A stretch of 26,567 nucleotides of DNA from Bacteroidota bacterium (GCA_023412765.1 JAEZBX010000137.1:1-26567), one strand, 5' to 3'. Shown: positions 15,191 through 23,372, counted from the stretch's first letter. Notes: generated by a model not told the origin, from the sequence alone. Numbers and translations are program-made.

Positions 15191-17638
15191 TTATCTCGCA
15201 TAATGACCAATTCTTATTACATCGGCAAATACTCCAGCAGCTGTAACGGCGGCGCCGGCACCAGGACCCCGAATCACCATCGGGCGGTCGTGATACCTTT
15301 CCGTCGTCAGCAATATGATGTTGTCACTGCCTGACAAAGAATAGAACGGATGCTTTTGGTCTACTGATCCTAGTTGAATCTTTACCTTGCCCTCATCCAG
15401 AATAGCCATGTACCGAAGTTTCTTACCTTCATCCGCTGCCGTTGCGCGAAGCTTTTCAAAGTCGTTGTCATATTTTTCAAGGCATATAAAAAATTCGTCG
15501 ATGCTCATTTCCCCCTGGCATGGTTCCGGAACAAGATTTTCAACTTTGATATCATCGAGTTCCATTTCCAAACCAGATTCTCTTGAAAGAATCAGAATTT
15601 TCCGCGCGACGTCCATTCCGTTAAGGTCATCCCTGGGATCTGGTTCGGTATATCCCTTGGCTTTTGCTTCCTTAACCACATCGCTAAACTTTCTACCTGC
15701 TTCGAAAGAGCTGAAAATATAATTCAATGTACCGCTCAATACCGCTTCAATGCGAATCACTTTATCGCCACTGAGCAAAAGGTCATTCAGAGTATTTATT
15801 ACCGGCAGTCCCGCGCCAACATTTGTTTCGTACAGGAACTTCACGCCCCTTTTGAACGCCGCTTCTTTCAGTCTTTTATAATCCGCCATTGAAGAAGAGT
15901 TCGCCTTCTTGTTTGGTGTAACTATTGAAATATTTGCAGCGAGAATATCTTCATAAAAAGAAGTGACTTCCGGACTCGAGGTACAATCAACGAAAATGCT
16001 ATTGGGCAGATTCAATGCTGACATCTTATCGAAAAACGATTTCATGTTCATGGGTTCGCCCGAATCTTTCATCTTTGAGAGGCAACTGCGCAATTCCAGA
16101 CCATCCTCATCAAACAACATTTTCCTACTGTTAGCAACAGCGACAATATTTACCTCCAGCATGTTTTCCTTGGCAAGCTTGTTGAATTGGTCTTTTACCA
16201 TTTCAATTAAAGAGCTACCGATCAAACCCGTTCCCACCAGAAACACATTGAGCAATTTGCGGTCGGAAAGGAAGAATGCTTCATGAAGCGCGTTCAAAGC
16301 TTTCGATCCATCAACCTGCGGAATCACTGCAGAGATATTTCTTTCGGAAGATCCCTGAGCAATAGCCACCACGTTAACACCATTCTTACCAAGGGCGCTG
16401 AACATTCTGCCGCTGGTACCAGGACTATGTTTCATCCCGTCGCCTACAACGGCCACGATAGACAACTCAGACTCGACAGGCACGTCATCTATCTCTTCAT
16501 TTCGGATCTCATATTGAAATTCCTTTTCAATAGCTGCTTTTGCTTTCGACGAGAACTGGCTTTCAATAGCGAAGCAGATCGAATGTTCTGACGAAGCCTG
16601 GCTGATTAGTATGACGTTAATATTCTCGCGCGCCAGTGTTGCGAATAACCTCATGGATGCGCCTACAACTCCAAGTAGTCCGCTCCCTTGCAAGCTTAGC
16701 AGCGATACACCATTCATCGATGAAATTCCCTTTATAATTTTTCCGTTCGTGGATTGAGCACATATTAAAGTACCCTTGAACGTAGGATTAAAAGTATTCT
16801 TTATCCAGATCGGTATTTGATTCACCATCGCCGGTTGCATGGTAGCGGGGAAAATCACCTTTGCACCAAAGTGCGAAAGCTCCATCGCCTCCTCATAACT
16901 CATCTGAGGAACAGTAAATGCCTTCTTTACTTTTCGCGGATCCGCAGTCATCATCCCATCGACGTCGGTCCATATTTCGAGCGCTTCGGCGTTTAATGCG
17001 CCTGCAATGATAGCCGCAGTGTAATCAGATCCACTTCGTCCAAGCGTTGTAGTTTCTCCACTTTCAGAAGTTCCAATGAAGCCAGTGACGACTTGCACGT
17101 CTGCATGATGCTTGAAATGATCGCGGATAAGTTTATTCGTGACATCAAAATCGACTTTAGCATGACCGAAGTTTGCATCGGTACGGATAACTTTTCTCGC
17201 GTCCAGGAATTCCATGGGATGCCCCTGATCTTTGAATGCCTGCGCGATAATATAAGCGGAGATGCGTTCACCAAAACTCATGATGTAATCGAGCGTGCGC
17301 ACCGTGCGTTCCTTCACCAGATAGATGCCATGAAGCACATCTTCGAGTTCGTTGATCATGAATTTCACCTCTGCCAGAATGCCACTCTGATTGCGAATAT
17401 TGACGAGCGACCGCACAGCAGTGAGATGTCTTTTTTCGAGATCAGCAATTTTATTTTTGTAATCTAGATTACCTTCCAGTGCCAATGTGCTCACCTGAAT
17501 CAACGTGTCAGTTACGCCACCGAATGCAGAAAAAACTATAGCTACCTCCCCACCTAAATATGGCTTGACGATTTCGATCACCGACTGGATCCTTTCTGGC
17601 GTTGCTACGGATGAGCCACCGAATTTCAGAACCTTCAT
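15191..17638 (-). CDS. thrA: bifunctional aspartate kinase / homoserine dehydrogenase I
   Basis: The 815-residue fusion carries out the first and third steps of threonine synthesis. The kinase domain (1 to about 300) has KFGGSS at 5-10, TLGRSGSDYTA around 198-208 and WTDVDGMMTADPR. Two ACT regulatory units follow, with ISQASSEHSICFAIE at 345-359 and IAQGSSERNISAVI at 426-439, the features that let threonine inhibit the enzyme. The dehydrogenase domain starts at about 460, with the NAD(P)-binding loop GTGLIG at 469-474, then VVTPNKKANS-type and TNVGAGLPVINTL motifs, and EPDPRDDLNGMDVARK near the catalytic lysine. The length matches E. coli ThrA (820). It is first in the operon, 106 bases downstream of the leader peptide ORF. 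Confidence 0.97.
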   Translation of the reverse strand: MKVLKFGGSSVATPERIQSVIEIVKPYLGGEVAIVFSAFGGVTDTLIQVSTLALEGNLDYKNKIADLEKRHLTAVRSLVNIRNQSGILAEVKFMINELEDVLHGIYLVKERTVRTLDYIMSFGERISAYIIAQAFKDQGHPMEFLDARKVIRTDANFGHAKVDFDVTNKLIRDHFKHHADVQVVTGFIGTSESGETTTLGRSGSDYTAAIIAGALNAEALEIWTDVDGMMTADPRKVKKAFTVPQMSYEEAMELSHFGAKVIFPATMQPAMVNQIPIWIKNTFNPTFKGTLICAQSTNGKIIKGISSMNGVSLLSLQGSGLLGVVGASMRLFATLARENINVILISQASSEHSICFAIESQFSSKAKAAIEKEFQYEIRNEEIDDVPVESELSIVAVVGDGMKHSPGTSGRMFSALGKNGVNVVAIAQGSSERNISAVIPQVDGSKALNALHEAFFLSDRKLLNVFLVGTGLIGSSLIEMVKDQFNKLAKENMLEVNIVAVANSRKMLFDEDGLELRSCLSKMKDSGEPMNMKSFFDKMSALNLPNSIFVDCTSSPEVTSFYEDILAANISIVTPNKKANSSSMADYKRLKEAAFKRGVKFLYETNVGAGLPVINTLNDLLLSGDKVIRIEAVLSGTLNYIFSSFEAGRKFSDVVKEAKAKGYTEPDPRDDLNGMDVARKILILSRESGLEMELDDIKVENLVPEPCQGEMSIDEFFICLEKYDNDFEKLRATAADEGKKLRYMAILDEGKVKIQLGSVDQKHPFYSLSGSDNIILLTTERYHDRPMVIRGPGAGAAVTAAGVFADVIRIGHYAR

Positions 17639-17682
17639 GAAGTTAAATGCAATTTGAATTGTTTAGAATTTGAAATTTCGCC

Positions 17683-17708
17683 AACGTCATTCTCCTGGAG
17701 AAGACATT
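17683..17708 (-). promoter_or_regulatory. second leader hairpin before thrA
   Basis: In the minus-strand RNA, AAUGUC-UUCUC pairs with GAGAA-(U)-GACGUU around a CAG loop: eleven pairs with one bulge and one G-U. It stands between the leader peptide and thrA, where an attenuator terminator would be expected. However, the sequence after it is only AU-rich and has no U run, so it is not a classic intrinsic terminator. Confidence 0.45.
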
Positions 17709-17739
17709 ATACGGCATGGTTGGGGTATGAAAGTATTGC

Positions 17740-17753
17740 ACGGGTCACCCCGT
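17740..17753 (-). promoter_or_regulatory. leader hairpin holding the leader-peptide stop codon
   Basis: In the minus-strand RNA, ACGGG pairs with CCCGU across the tetraloop GUGA, a GNRA loop that contains the UGA stop of the leader peptide. A competing pairing exists: GGGGU (17751-17747) with ACCCC (17726-17722) uses the same bases. Such mutually exclusive pairings are what a ribosome-position switch needs. Confidence 0.5.
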
Positions 17754-17846
17754 AATAATAATTGCAGAAATGGTAGCAACGCACGACACGCTAATGCCAT
17801 TGATTAACGGCGACGTGGAAAAACGTATGGAAAGTGTCGGTTGCAT
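17745..17846 (-). CDS. thrL: threonine operon leader peptide (Thr/Ile-rich)
   Basis: On the minus strand an ATG at 17846 opens a 33-codon frame that ends at a TGA (17747-17745), 106 bases before thrA. It begins MQPTLSIRFSTSP and ends with VATISAIIITG. It holds four Thr and seven Ile, a third of all residues, and the last ten sense codons before the stop include ACC, ATT, ATT, ATT, ATT and ACG. The E. coli thrL peptide also ends in a Thr/Ile run followed by TG, and its stalling at scarce Thr-tRNA or Ile-tRNA controls attenuation of the thr operon. Position, codon content and hairpins around the stop codon fit the same role here. This is inference from sequence; the start codon and the mechanism downstream are not proven. 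Confidence 0.8.
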   Translation of the reverse strand: MQPTLSIRFSTSPLINGISVSCVATISAIIITG

Positions 17847-17875
17847 TTGGGGACTCGAAATAATGAAATGAAGTC

Positions 17876-17905
17876 TTGATTGCAAAGTATTTTTTATGAT
17901 TTTTG
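17876..17905 (+). promoter_or_regulatory. probable promoter of the thioesterase gene
   Basis: TTG at 17876-17878, then 19 bases, then GATTTTTG at 17898-17905, which matches TAnnTTTG except in the first base. The spacing is that of Bacteroidetes sigma-A promoters. On the opposite strand the same stretch reads ATACTTTG (17890-17883), a weaker box facing the thr leader, so the two divergent units may share this region. Confidence 0.5.
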
Positions 17906-17979
17906 CACGACCTAACGATTAGTAGCATCTCGGCAACGTTTGTGGAATGCCACTTCGATTCGATTAATTCTCAAATTCA

Positions 17980-18501
17980 ATGTCCCGAAAGAAAAAATTT
18001 CCCCGTGAATCTGCTGTTAGCATGACTGAGCTTGTTCTTCCTAATGACACGAACACACTGAACAACCTTATGGGTGGCCGTCTCATGCATTGGATGGATG
18101 TGGTTTCAGCCATTGCCGCGCAAAAGCACTCCAACAGGTTTGTAGTTACAGCTTCGGTCGACAACATTTCGTTCAAGCATCCGATTCGCCTGGGCAATGT
18201 TGTTACACTAAAGGCAAAAGTCACGAGGGCGTTTAATTCTTCCATGGAGGTAAGGATCGATGTTATCGCAGAAGATATTCCTGCCAATACTGTTACGGAA
18301 AGCAACAGCGCATTCTTTACTTTCGTTGCGGTTGATCAGCTTGGCAGGCCAATCGATATTGCAGAAGTAGAACCGGAAACAGATGAAGAAAAGGAACTCT
18401 ATGAGGGAGCTCTCAGAAGAAGGCAACTAAGATTAATACTTGCGGGTCGCATGAAACCGTCGGAAGCCAAAGAACTTCGATCCATATTTGACATCCAGTA
18501 G
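17980..18501 (+). CDS. acyl-CoA thioesterase (hotdog fold, YciA/BACH type)
   Basis: The 173-residue product belongs to the hotdog thioesterases that hydrolyse acyl-CoA to free fatty acid and CoA in the cytoplasm. The characteristic segments are LPNDTNTLNNLMGGRLMHWMD at 30-50, where the Asn-Asp and the G-G-L-M helix form the active site, and then VVTASVDNISFKHPI and the strand FNSSMEVRIDV. A C-terminal helix rich in Glu and Arg (EEKELYEGALRRRQLRL) extends beyond the hotdog core. Its stop is three bases before the ATG of the next small gene, so the two are likely co-transcribed. The exact chain-length preference cannot be read from the sequence. Confidence 0.92.
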   Translation: MSRKKKFPRESAVSMTELVLPNDTNTLNNLMGGRLMHWMDVVSAIAAQKHSNRFVVTASVDNISFKHPIRLGNVVTLKAKVTRAFNSSMEVRIDVIAEDIPANTVTESNSAFFTFVAVDQLGRPIDIAEVEPETDEEKELYEGALRRRQLRLILAGRMKPSEAKELRSIFDIQ

Positions 18502-18504
18502 CCT

Positions 18505-18888
18505 ATGACAACGAGCCTGTTACAGCACCTTTACCAGGAAGAGATCTATAGGATCGATCCAAAATTTCTTGTTGTAATCGACAAACCCTGGTCAGAAGTA
18601 TCGGGAGATGAGAAAACCTTGCTTGAAAAAATCCTGAAGGCCTTAAAACTGTCGTTGGCATCCGTGCAAATACTTACTGCATCGGAATTTTCAACGGCCG
18701 ACTTCAAGGCATACGCCCCGTCCTTCATTTTAGCATTTGGATCGAAACTGAGGGATTCCGAAACGATGTACAGTGAGGTAAAGGTAAGCGGAATCTCAAT
18801 AGTTGTGGCCGACGCCCTAGACCAATTAGATGAGGCAAAAAAGAGAACCCTTTGGCTCACCTTAAGACCGCTGCTGACAACTGAATAA
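18505..18888 (+). CDS. hypothetical protein, possible distant DNA polymerase III psi-like protein
   Basis: This 127-residue product has no signal peptide or membrane span. It reads as a small alpha/beta protein: a helix (LLQHLYQEEIYRI), a strand (KFLVVID), a helix (EKTLLEKILKALKL), a strand (SVQILTA), a strand (SFILAFGSKL), a strand (SGISIVVADAL), and a C-terminal helix with DEAKKRTLWLTLRPLL. The order and length resemble HolD, the psi subunit of the DNA polymerase III clamp loader, which also ends in a short 'ALxxL...R..LW' helix and shares the uracil-glycosylase-like fold. The resemblance is by eye only, with no diagnostic motif. It lies three bases after the thioesterase gene. I would annotate it as hypothetical, with HolD-like as a hypothesis. 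Confidence 0.7.
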   Translation: MTTSLLQHLYQEEIYRIDPKFLVVIDKPWSEVSGDEKTLLEKILKALKLSLASVQILTASEFSTADFKAYAPSFILAFGSKLRDSETMYSEVKVSGISIVVADALDQLDEAKKRTLWLTLRPLLTTE

Positions 18889-18902
18889 GGTTACCGAACA
18901 CA

Positions 18903-18934
18903 TTTTGCCGGTTATGCTTCTTCTTCTATATTTG
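18903..18934 (+). promoter_or_regulatory. promoter of the pyrophosphatase gene
   Basis: TTTTG at 18903-18907, then 19 bases, then TATATTTG at 18927-18934. Both elements match the Bacteroidetes sigma-A promoter (TTTG / TAnnTTTG) with the usual spacing. Transcription would start near 18941, giving a leader of about 55 bases before the ATG at 18997. Confidence 0.75.
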
Positions 18935-18996
18935 CCCCACTTTAAAAACCACGCGGACTGATGGTTTATCAAAACTAAATGCAAACCTAAATCGAT

Positions 18997-21294
18997 ATGG
19001 AAAACATTCTTTACTTATTACCAGTATTTGGAGTTCTCGGCCTCTTGTTCGTTGTGTGGAAAAGTGCCTGGGTCGCTAAACAAGACGCAGGATCTGACAA
19101 GATGAAAAAGATTGCTTCCCATATTTCAGAGGGGGCAATGGCCTTTCTGAAAGCGGAATACAAAATACTGGCAATCTTTGTGGTTTGCGTTGCCTTGCTT
19201 CTGGCATTCACTGCGGATAGCGAAGGATCACATCCCCTCGTTGGATTATCATTTGTTTTGGGTGCATTTTGTTCGGCTCTTGCCGGATTTATCGGTATGC
19301 GAGTTGCTACAAAGGCCAACGTTAGAACTACAAATGCTGCTCGCACAAGCCTTGGCAGAGCCCTTGAAGTTGCATTTGCAGGTGGTTCAGTGATGGGTAT
19401 GGGTGTTGTGGGACTTGGTGTGCTGGGTCTTAGTTTACTTTTTATTGTCTACTCGAAAATGTTTGGGTTAGGCGACCAAATGAGCGTCAATCAAGTATTA
19501 ACAGTAATCACTGGCTTTTCTTTCGGAGCTTCGTCGATAGCATTGTTTGCGCGCGTAGGCGGCGGAATTTATACTAAAGCAGCCGACGTTGGAGCCGACC
19601 TGGTTGGAAAAGTTGAAGCCGGTATACCTGAAGATCACCCTTTGAATCCCGCAACTATCGCGGATAACGTGGGTGACAATGTGGGTGACGTGGCTGGTAT
19701 GGGCGCAGACTTGTTTGAATCATATGTCGGTTCAATTGTAGGAACGATGGTGTTGGGAGCTGCTTTTATGGTTCCAGGCTTTGCAGACAATTTTAACGGA
19801 CTATCAGCTGTTTTCCTTCCTATGGTCCTTGCTGGCGTCGGAATCATTATGTCATTCCTGGGCACATTCTTCGTTAAAGTAAAAGAGGGTGGAGATCCTC
19901 AAAAAGCATTGAACATGGGAGAGTTCGTTTCTTCCATTGTAATGATTATTGCATCATACTTTATAATCACCTGGATGTTGCCAGCTGAATGGTGGTTTAA
20001 AGATCCCCTTTATGCGTGGGACGATCCTGAAAAAGGAAATCACTACACTTCTATGGGTGTATTCTGGGCAACAGTAATTGGTCTTGTAGGTGGCGTGTTG
20101 GTAGGGTTGGTCACAGAACACTACACGGGTATGGGCAAGGGTCCGGTGAATTCCATTGTAAGACAATCATCGACTGGAGCTGCTACAAATATTATCGCCG
20201 GACTTGGTGTGGGCATGATGTCTACTGCAATTCCAATTATCATTATTGCCGTTTCTATTATCGGAGCATTTTATTTTGGCGGATTATACGGTATCGCTAT
20301 TGCTGCAGTAGGTATGCTTTCAAACCTTGGTATACAGCTGGCAGTTGATGCATATGGCCCTATCTCTGATAATGCTGGTGGAATTGCTGAAATGTCTGAG
20401 TTGCCTAAAGAAGTTAGATCAAGAACGGATAAGTTGGATGCTGTTGGAAACACGACTGCCGCTATCGGTAAAGGTTTTGCAATTGCCTCAGCTGCGTTAA
20501 CGGCTCTCGCCTTGTTTGGCGCATTTATGACTACAGCGAAAATGGCAACCATCGACGTTTCAAAAGCCAACGTTATGGCTGGACTGTTCATAGGTGGTAT
20601 GTTGCCATTCGTATTTTCAGCATTGGCGATGGGCGCCGTGGGCCGTGCAGCGATGTCGATGATTGAAGAAGTTCGCCGCCAGTTCACAACTATTCCCGCA
20701 CTCAAGGCGGCTTTGGACCTGATGCGCAAAAACGGCGACAAGCCAGTAGAAGAATGGTCTGCAGAAGAACAAAAAGTTTTTCATGAGGCAGACGGAAAAG
20801 CCGAGTACGGAAAGTGTGTTGAGATTTCTACCAAGGCGGCTATCCGCGAAATGGTATTGCCAGGTGTGATGGCAGTTGTGACACCTGTATTAATTGCATT
20901 CCTTCCAGGTTTCGGTGTCGAAGCATTAGGGGGTATGCTGGCAGGTGTAACGGTTACTGGTGTATTGATGGCGATTTTCCAATCAAATGCAGGTGGTGCC
21001 TGGGATAATGCAAAGAAGAGCTTCGAAGAAGGTGTAAATATCAATGGGCAAATGTATTACAAGAAGTCAGACCCTCACAAGGCGGCTGTCGTTGGAGATA
21101 CTGTAGGTGATCCATTTAAAGATACTTCCGGTCCTTCTTTGAATATTCTACTGAAGCTGATGTCGGTAGTAGCGCTGGTTATCGCTCCTCTCCTTGCGCC
21201 CGATGATGTTGAGAAGACATCGAAGACGATGGAGAATAAACCGAAAGTGGAAAGTGTCGAAGCCTCAATTGAGCCAGCAGAGGTTGCAAAGTAA
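18997..21294 (+). CDS. hppA: membrane-bound ion-translocating pyrophosphatase, K+-dependent type
   Basis: The 765-residue polytopic protein hydrolyses pyrophosphate and uses the energy to pump H+ or Na+ across the inner membrane. The catalytic signature is complete: DVGADLVGKVE, then DNVGDNVGDVAGMGADLFES at about 222-242, and near the C-terminus DTVGDPFKDTSGPSLNILLK. The stretch GNTTAA at 484-489 has Ala where K+-independent enzymes carry Lys, so it belongs to the K+-dependent class; this class contains both Na+ and H+ pumps and I cannot decide between them. About sixteen hydrophobic spans are visible. The last 30 residues (VEKTSKTMENKPKVESVEAS) are a charged cytoplasmic extension beyond the usual end. 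The gene has its own promoter and terminator, so it is monocistronic. Confidence 0.97.
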   Translation: MENILYLLPVFGVLGLLFVVWKSAWVAKQDAGSDKMKKIASHISEGAMAFLKAEYKILAIFVVCVALLLAFTADSEGSHPLVGLSFVLGAFCSALAGFIGMRVATKANVRTTNAARTSLGRALEVAFAGGSVMGMGVVGLGVLGLSLLFIVYSKMFGLGDQMSVNQVLTVITGFSFGASSIALFARVGGGIYTKAADVGADLVGKVEAGIPEDHPLNPATIADNVGDNVGDVAGMGADLFESYVGSIVGTMVLGAAFMVPGFADNFNGLSAVFLPMVLAGVGIIMSFLGTFFVKVKEGGDPQKALNMGEFVSSIVMIIASYFIITWMLPAEWWFKDPLYAWDDPEKGNHYTSMGVFWATVIGLVGGVLVGLVTEHYTGMGKGPVNSIVRQSSTGAATNIIAGLGVGMMSTAIPIIIIAVSIIGAFYFGGLYGIAIAAVGMLSNLGIQLAVDAYGPISDNAGGIAEMSELPKEVRSRTDKLDAVGNTTAAIGKGFAIASAALTALALFGAFMTTAKMATIDVSKANVMAGLFIGGMLPFVFSALAMGAVGRAAMSMIEEVRRQFTTIPALKAALDLMRKNGDKPVEEWSAEEQKVFHEADGKAEYGKCVEISTKAAIREMVLPGVMAVVTPVLIAFLPGFGVEALGGMLAGVTVTGVLMAIFQSNAGGAWDNAKKSFEEGVNINGQMYYKKSDPHKAAVVGDTVGDPFKDTSGPSLNILLKLMSVVALVIAPLLAPDDVEKTSKTMENKPKVESVEASIEPAEVAK

Positions 21295-21314
21295 CCCTGG
21301 TTGAAATATCAAAG

Positions 21315-21341
21315 AGCCCCGCCGTGCGCGGGGCTTTTTTT
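21315..21341 (+). terminator. intrinsic terminator after hppA
   Basis: GC-rich stem AGCCCCGC (21315-21322) / GCGGGGCT (21328-21335) with a five-base loop and a run of seven T (21335-21341). Confidence 0.95.
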
Positions 21342-21413
21342 ATGAGTCTTTTACCAGGTCTGCCCCAATCCTGGCGTTATGCAACTTTAAAAAGGATAGT
21401 TTTATATTTCGGG

Positions 21414-21830
21414 ATGAAAGCATTTTTGATTCTACTGTTGCCTACATTTTTTTGTTACGTGCAAACTTCCGTCATTGGAAAGTGGAAAACAGTAGACGAA
21501 TCAACCGGTGAAGAAAAGTCCATAATCGAGATATTTGAACGAAATGGGAAGGTCTACGGCAAGATCCTGAGGATTTTTACTGACGTAGATCCCGATCCGG
21601 TTTGCAATGAATGCCCTAAGGATGACCCTCGATATGGCAAGAAAATCATTGGGATGGAGATCATGACAAACTTGAAAAAAAGCGGAAATGAATACTCAGA
21701 AGGGACTATTTTAGATCCGCAGGATGGTAGAATTTATCGATGTAAAATTTGGATTGCCGATGGTAACCTGAAGGTAAGGGGATACTGGGGTCCGTTCTTC
21801 CGAACTCAAACTTGGAAGAAAGTTCATTGA
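21414..21830 (+). CDS. DUF2147 domain protein, exported
   Basis: From the ATG at 21414 the product has 138 residues: a signal peptide (MKAFLILLLPTFFCYVQTS) and one DUF2147 domain. The domain's usual blocks are present: GKWKTVDESTGEEKSIIEI, then NGKVYGKI, DPVCNECPKDDPRYGKKIIG, GTILDPQDGRIYRCKIWI and a final VRGYWGPFFRTQTW. The two cysteines in the CNEC segment are conserved in many members. Proteins of this family are periplasmic beta-sheet domains of unknown role. The frame is open back into the hppA terminator (GTG at 21324), which cannot be part of the message, so the later ATG is right. A TATATTTC box at 21403-21410 just before the ATG may be its -7 element. Confidence 0.92.
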   Translation: MKAFLILLLPTFFCYVQTSVIGKWKTVDESTGEEKSIIEIFERNGKVYGKILRIFTDVDPDPVCNECPKDDPRYGKKIIGMEIMTNLKKSGNEYSEGTILDPQDGRIYRCKIWIADGNLKVRGYWGPFFRTQTWKKVH

Positions 21831-21900
21831 TCCAACGATAAAGTCATTAGTCGTAAAATTAACAAAAACGCAAGGGAACAGGTTACTAAGGCACTTCACG

Positions 21901-22464
21901 ATGGTATTCAGATCAAGCTCAGCCATGAACGAATCGGAGATCTTCGAACGCATCTGCAAAGGTGACGAGAAAGCTCTGGAGTTCCTGTACAAGAAATACT
22001 ACAGGATGATGACAAAGTTGGTGATAACCAACAGTGGCACTGAGGAAGAGGCCCGCGATGTTTACCAGGATGCTTTGATAGTTTTCTGGCAAAAGGCAAC
22101 TTCAGGTAACCTGGTGCTTACCTCCAAGATGAGCACCTATATTTATAGCATCTGTCAGAACTTGTGGCGAAAAGAACTGGATAGAAAAAAACGGTTGTCG
22201 AACGAGGAAAAAGATAGCCCGGTTACGTTAGATACAGAAACACTTGAGCGCGAAAAGATAATAGCCAAATGCATCGACCAACTCGACGGAACATGTAAGA
22301 AGGTCTTGATGTATTACTATTTCGAAGAGATGTCAATGCAGGATATCGCAGACAAGCTCGGATTCGCCAACACTGATACTGCTAAAACGAAGAAGTATAA
22401 GTGTAAGAAGAAGTTGGATGATTTGGTCAAAGCTCAGTATTCTGAGAAAGACTTTTTAGATTAG
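21901..22464 (+). CDS. ECF-type RNA polymerase sigma factor
   Basis: The 187-residue product has both sigma-70 regions and nothing else. Region 2 contains EEEARDVYQDALIVFWQKA and STYIYSICQNLWRKELDRKK. Region 4 contains LDGTCKKVLMYYYFEEMSMQ and the helix-turn-helix DIADKLGFANTDTAKTKKYK. An internal ATG at 21925 (MNESEIFERI) fits the family's usual start better than the first ATG and would give 179 residues. It is followed after five bases by a single-span protein that is probably its anti-sigma factor. The target genes are unknown. Confidence 0.92.
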   Translation: MVFRSSSAMNESEIFERICKGDEKALEFLYKKYYRMMTKLVITNSGTEEEARDVYQDALIVFWQKATSGNLVLTSKMSTYIYSICQNLWRKELDRKKRLSNEEKDSPVTLDTETLEREKIIAKCIDQLDGTCKKVLMYYYFEEMSMQDIADKLGFANTDTAKTKKYKCKKKLDDLVKAQYSEKDFLD

Positions 22465-22469
22465 AAATT

Positions 22470-23372
22470 ATGGCTTCAGAAAAAGACCTGGAATTACTCG
22501 ACCAATACGTCAGCAACAGGCTGGCTGCTCAGGATAGAACTGCTTTTGAGAAGAAGCTAGCTGCAGATAGTTCTTTAAGACAGGAATTGCAGATCCAACA
22601 GAGAGTGGTTGAAAAAATACGTGAGGCTCGCGTAAGCGAACTGAAGACCATGTTCAACAGTATACCGGCATCGGAGCTAGAACCCGATGGCACTTCGGTA
22701 GGAACTAAGATTGCGCTTTGGGCAGCCGTTGCAGCTGTAACTGGCGCCGGAGTATATTTCTTTTTAACATCGGATAACAGTGATGTTTCTTCTGACGTAA
22801 CATCACACGAGCAGGTTATCGATCAGACTCCTGAAACGGCTGAGCCTGCTGAATCACCATCTACATCGAATAACCATGCACCAGCAACAGCAGATGATAA
22901 CGACACCGACGATGCGGTGACGCCTCAATCAGAAAACAAGGACCAGGCTTCTGACACACCACAGGTTCAGGTTGATCCTCAAACTGACCAGAGTGCCAAG
23001 CCAGCTCCACTAGACGTTTTCGATCCCACTGAGGAAGAGAGACAATCGTCAGACGCTGCTAAGGGCCCTGGCGCTGCCGCGGAATCAACTCCCCTGCACA
23101 AGTCATCGATAGCAGTAGAATTCGACAGCGACAATAAGCGATACGATTTCCATTACCAGTTTAAAAACGGAAAGCTCCTGATGTACGGAACGTTTGAAAA
23201 AAATCTGTATGAGATTATGGAGTTTTTCAGCGACAACAAGAGAACCGTGTTCCTCTACTATAAAGACAACTACTACTTGCTGAGCGAAGAGGACGATAAT
23301 GTGAAACCGCTCACACCGATCAGCGATCCTGTATTGCTGAAGAAGCTGAAGGATTATCGGGGAACGAGATGA
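22470..23372 (+). CDS. single-span membrane protein, probable anti-sigma partner
   Basis: The 300-residue product has a helical cytoplasmic head at 1-70 (LELLDQYVSNRLAAQDRTAF, EKKLAADSSLRQELQIQQ), the layout of anti-sigma domains although without the zinc HxxxCxxC motif. One membrane span lies at 80-99 (KIALWAAVAAVTGAGVYFFL). Next comes a long acidic, Ser/Thr/Pro-rich linker at 100-205, and then a compact beta domain at about 210-300 (IAVEFDSDNKRYDFHYQF; NGKLLMYGTFEKNLYEIMEF; RTVFLYYKDNYYLLSEEDDN). Being five bases behind an ECF sigma gene, it is most simply its membrane-bound regulator, with the outer beta domain as the sensor. The outer domain is not a family I recognise. Confidence 0.75.
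   Translation: MASEKDLELLDQYVSNRLAAQDRTAFEKKLAADSSLRQELQIQQRVVEKIREARVSELKTMFNSIPASELEPDGTSVGTKIALWAAVAAVTGAGVYFFLTSDNSDVSSDVTSHEQVIDQTPETAEPAESPSTSNNHAPATADDNDTDDAVTPQSENKDQASDTPQVQVDPQTDQSAKPAPLDVFDPTEEERQSSDAAKGPGAAAESTPLHKSSIAVEFDSDNKRYDFHYQFKNGKLLMYGTFEKNLYEIMEFFSDNKRTVFLYYKDNYYLLSEEDDNVKPLTPISDPVLLKKLKDYRGTR

Noticed and set aside
15387..15722. 111-codon open frame on the plus strand opposite thrA, and similar long frames opposite hppA, truB and thrC
   Set aside because: They are shadows of strongly coding genes on the other strand, with no family signature, start context or promoter of their own.
17770..17871. 33-codon plus-strand ORF antisense to the threonine leader peptide
   Set aside because: It mirrors the leader ORF and shows no promoter or family resemblance, while the minus-strand frame has clear Thr/Ile enrichment in the right place.
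21324..21413. N-terminal extension of the DUF2147 gene from a GTG
   Set aside because: The GTG lies inside the hppA terminator hairpin; the signal peptide begins only at the ATG at 21414.
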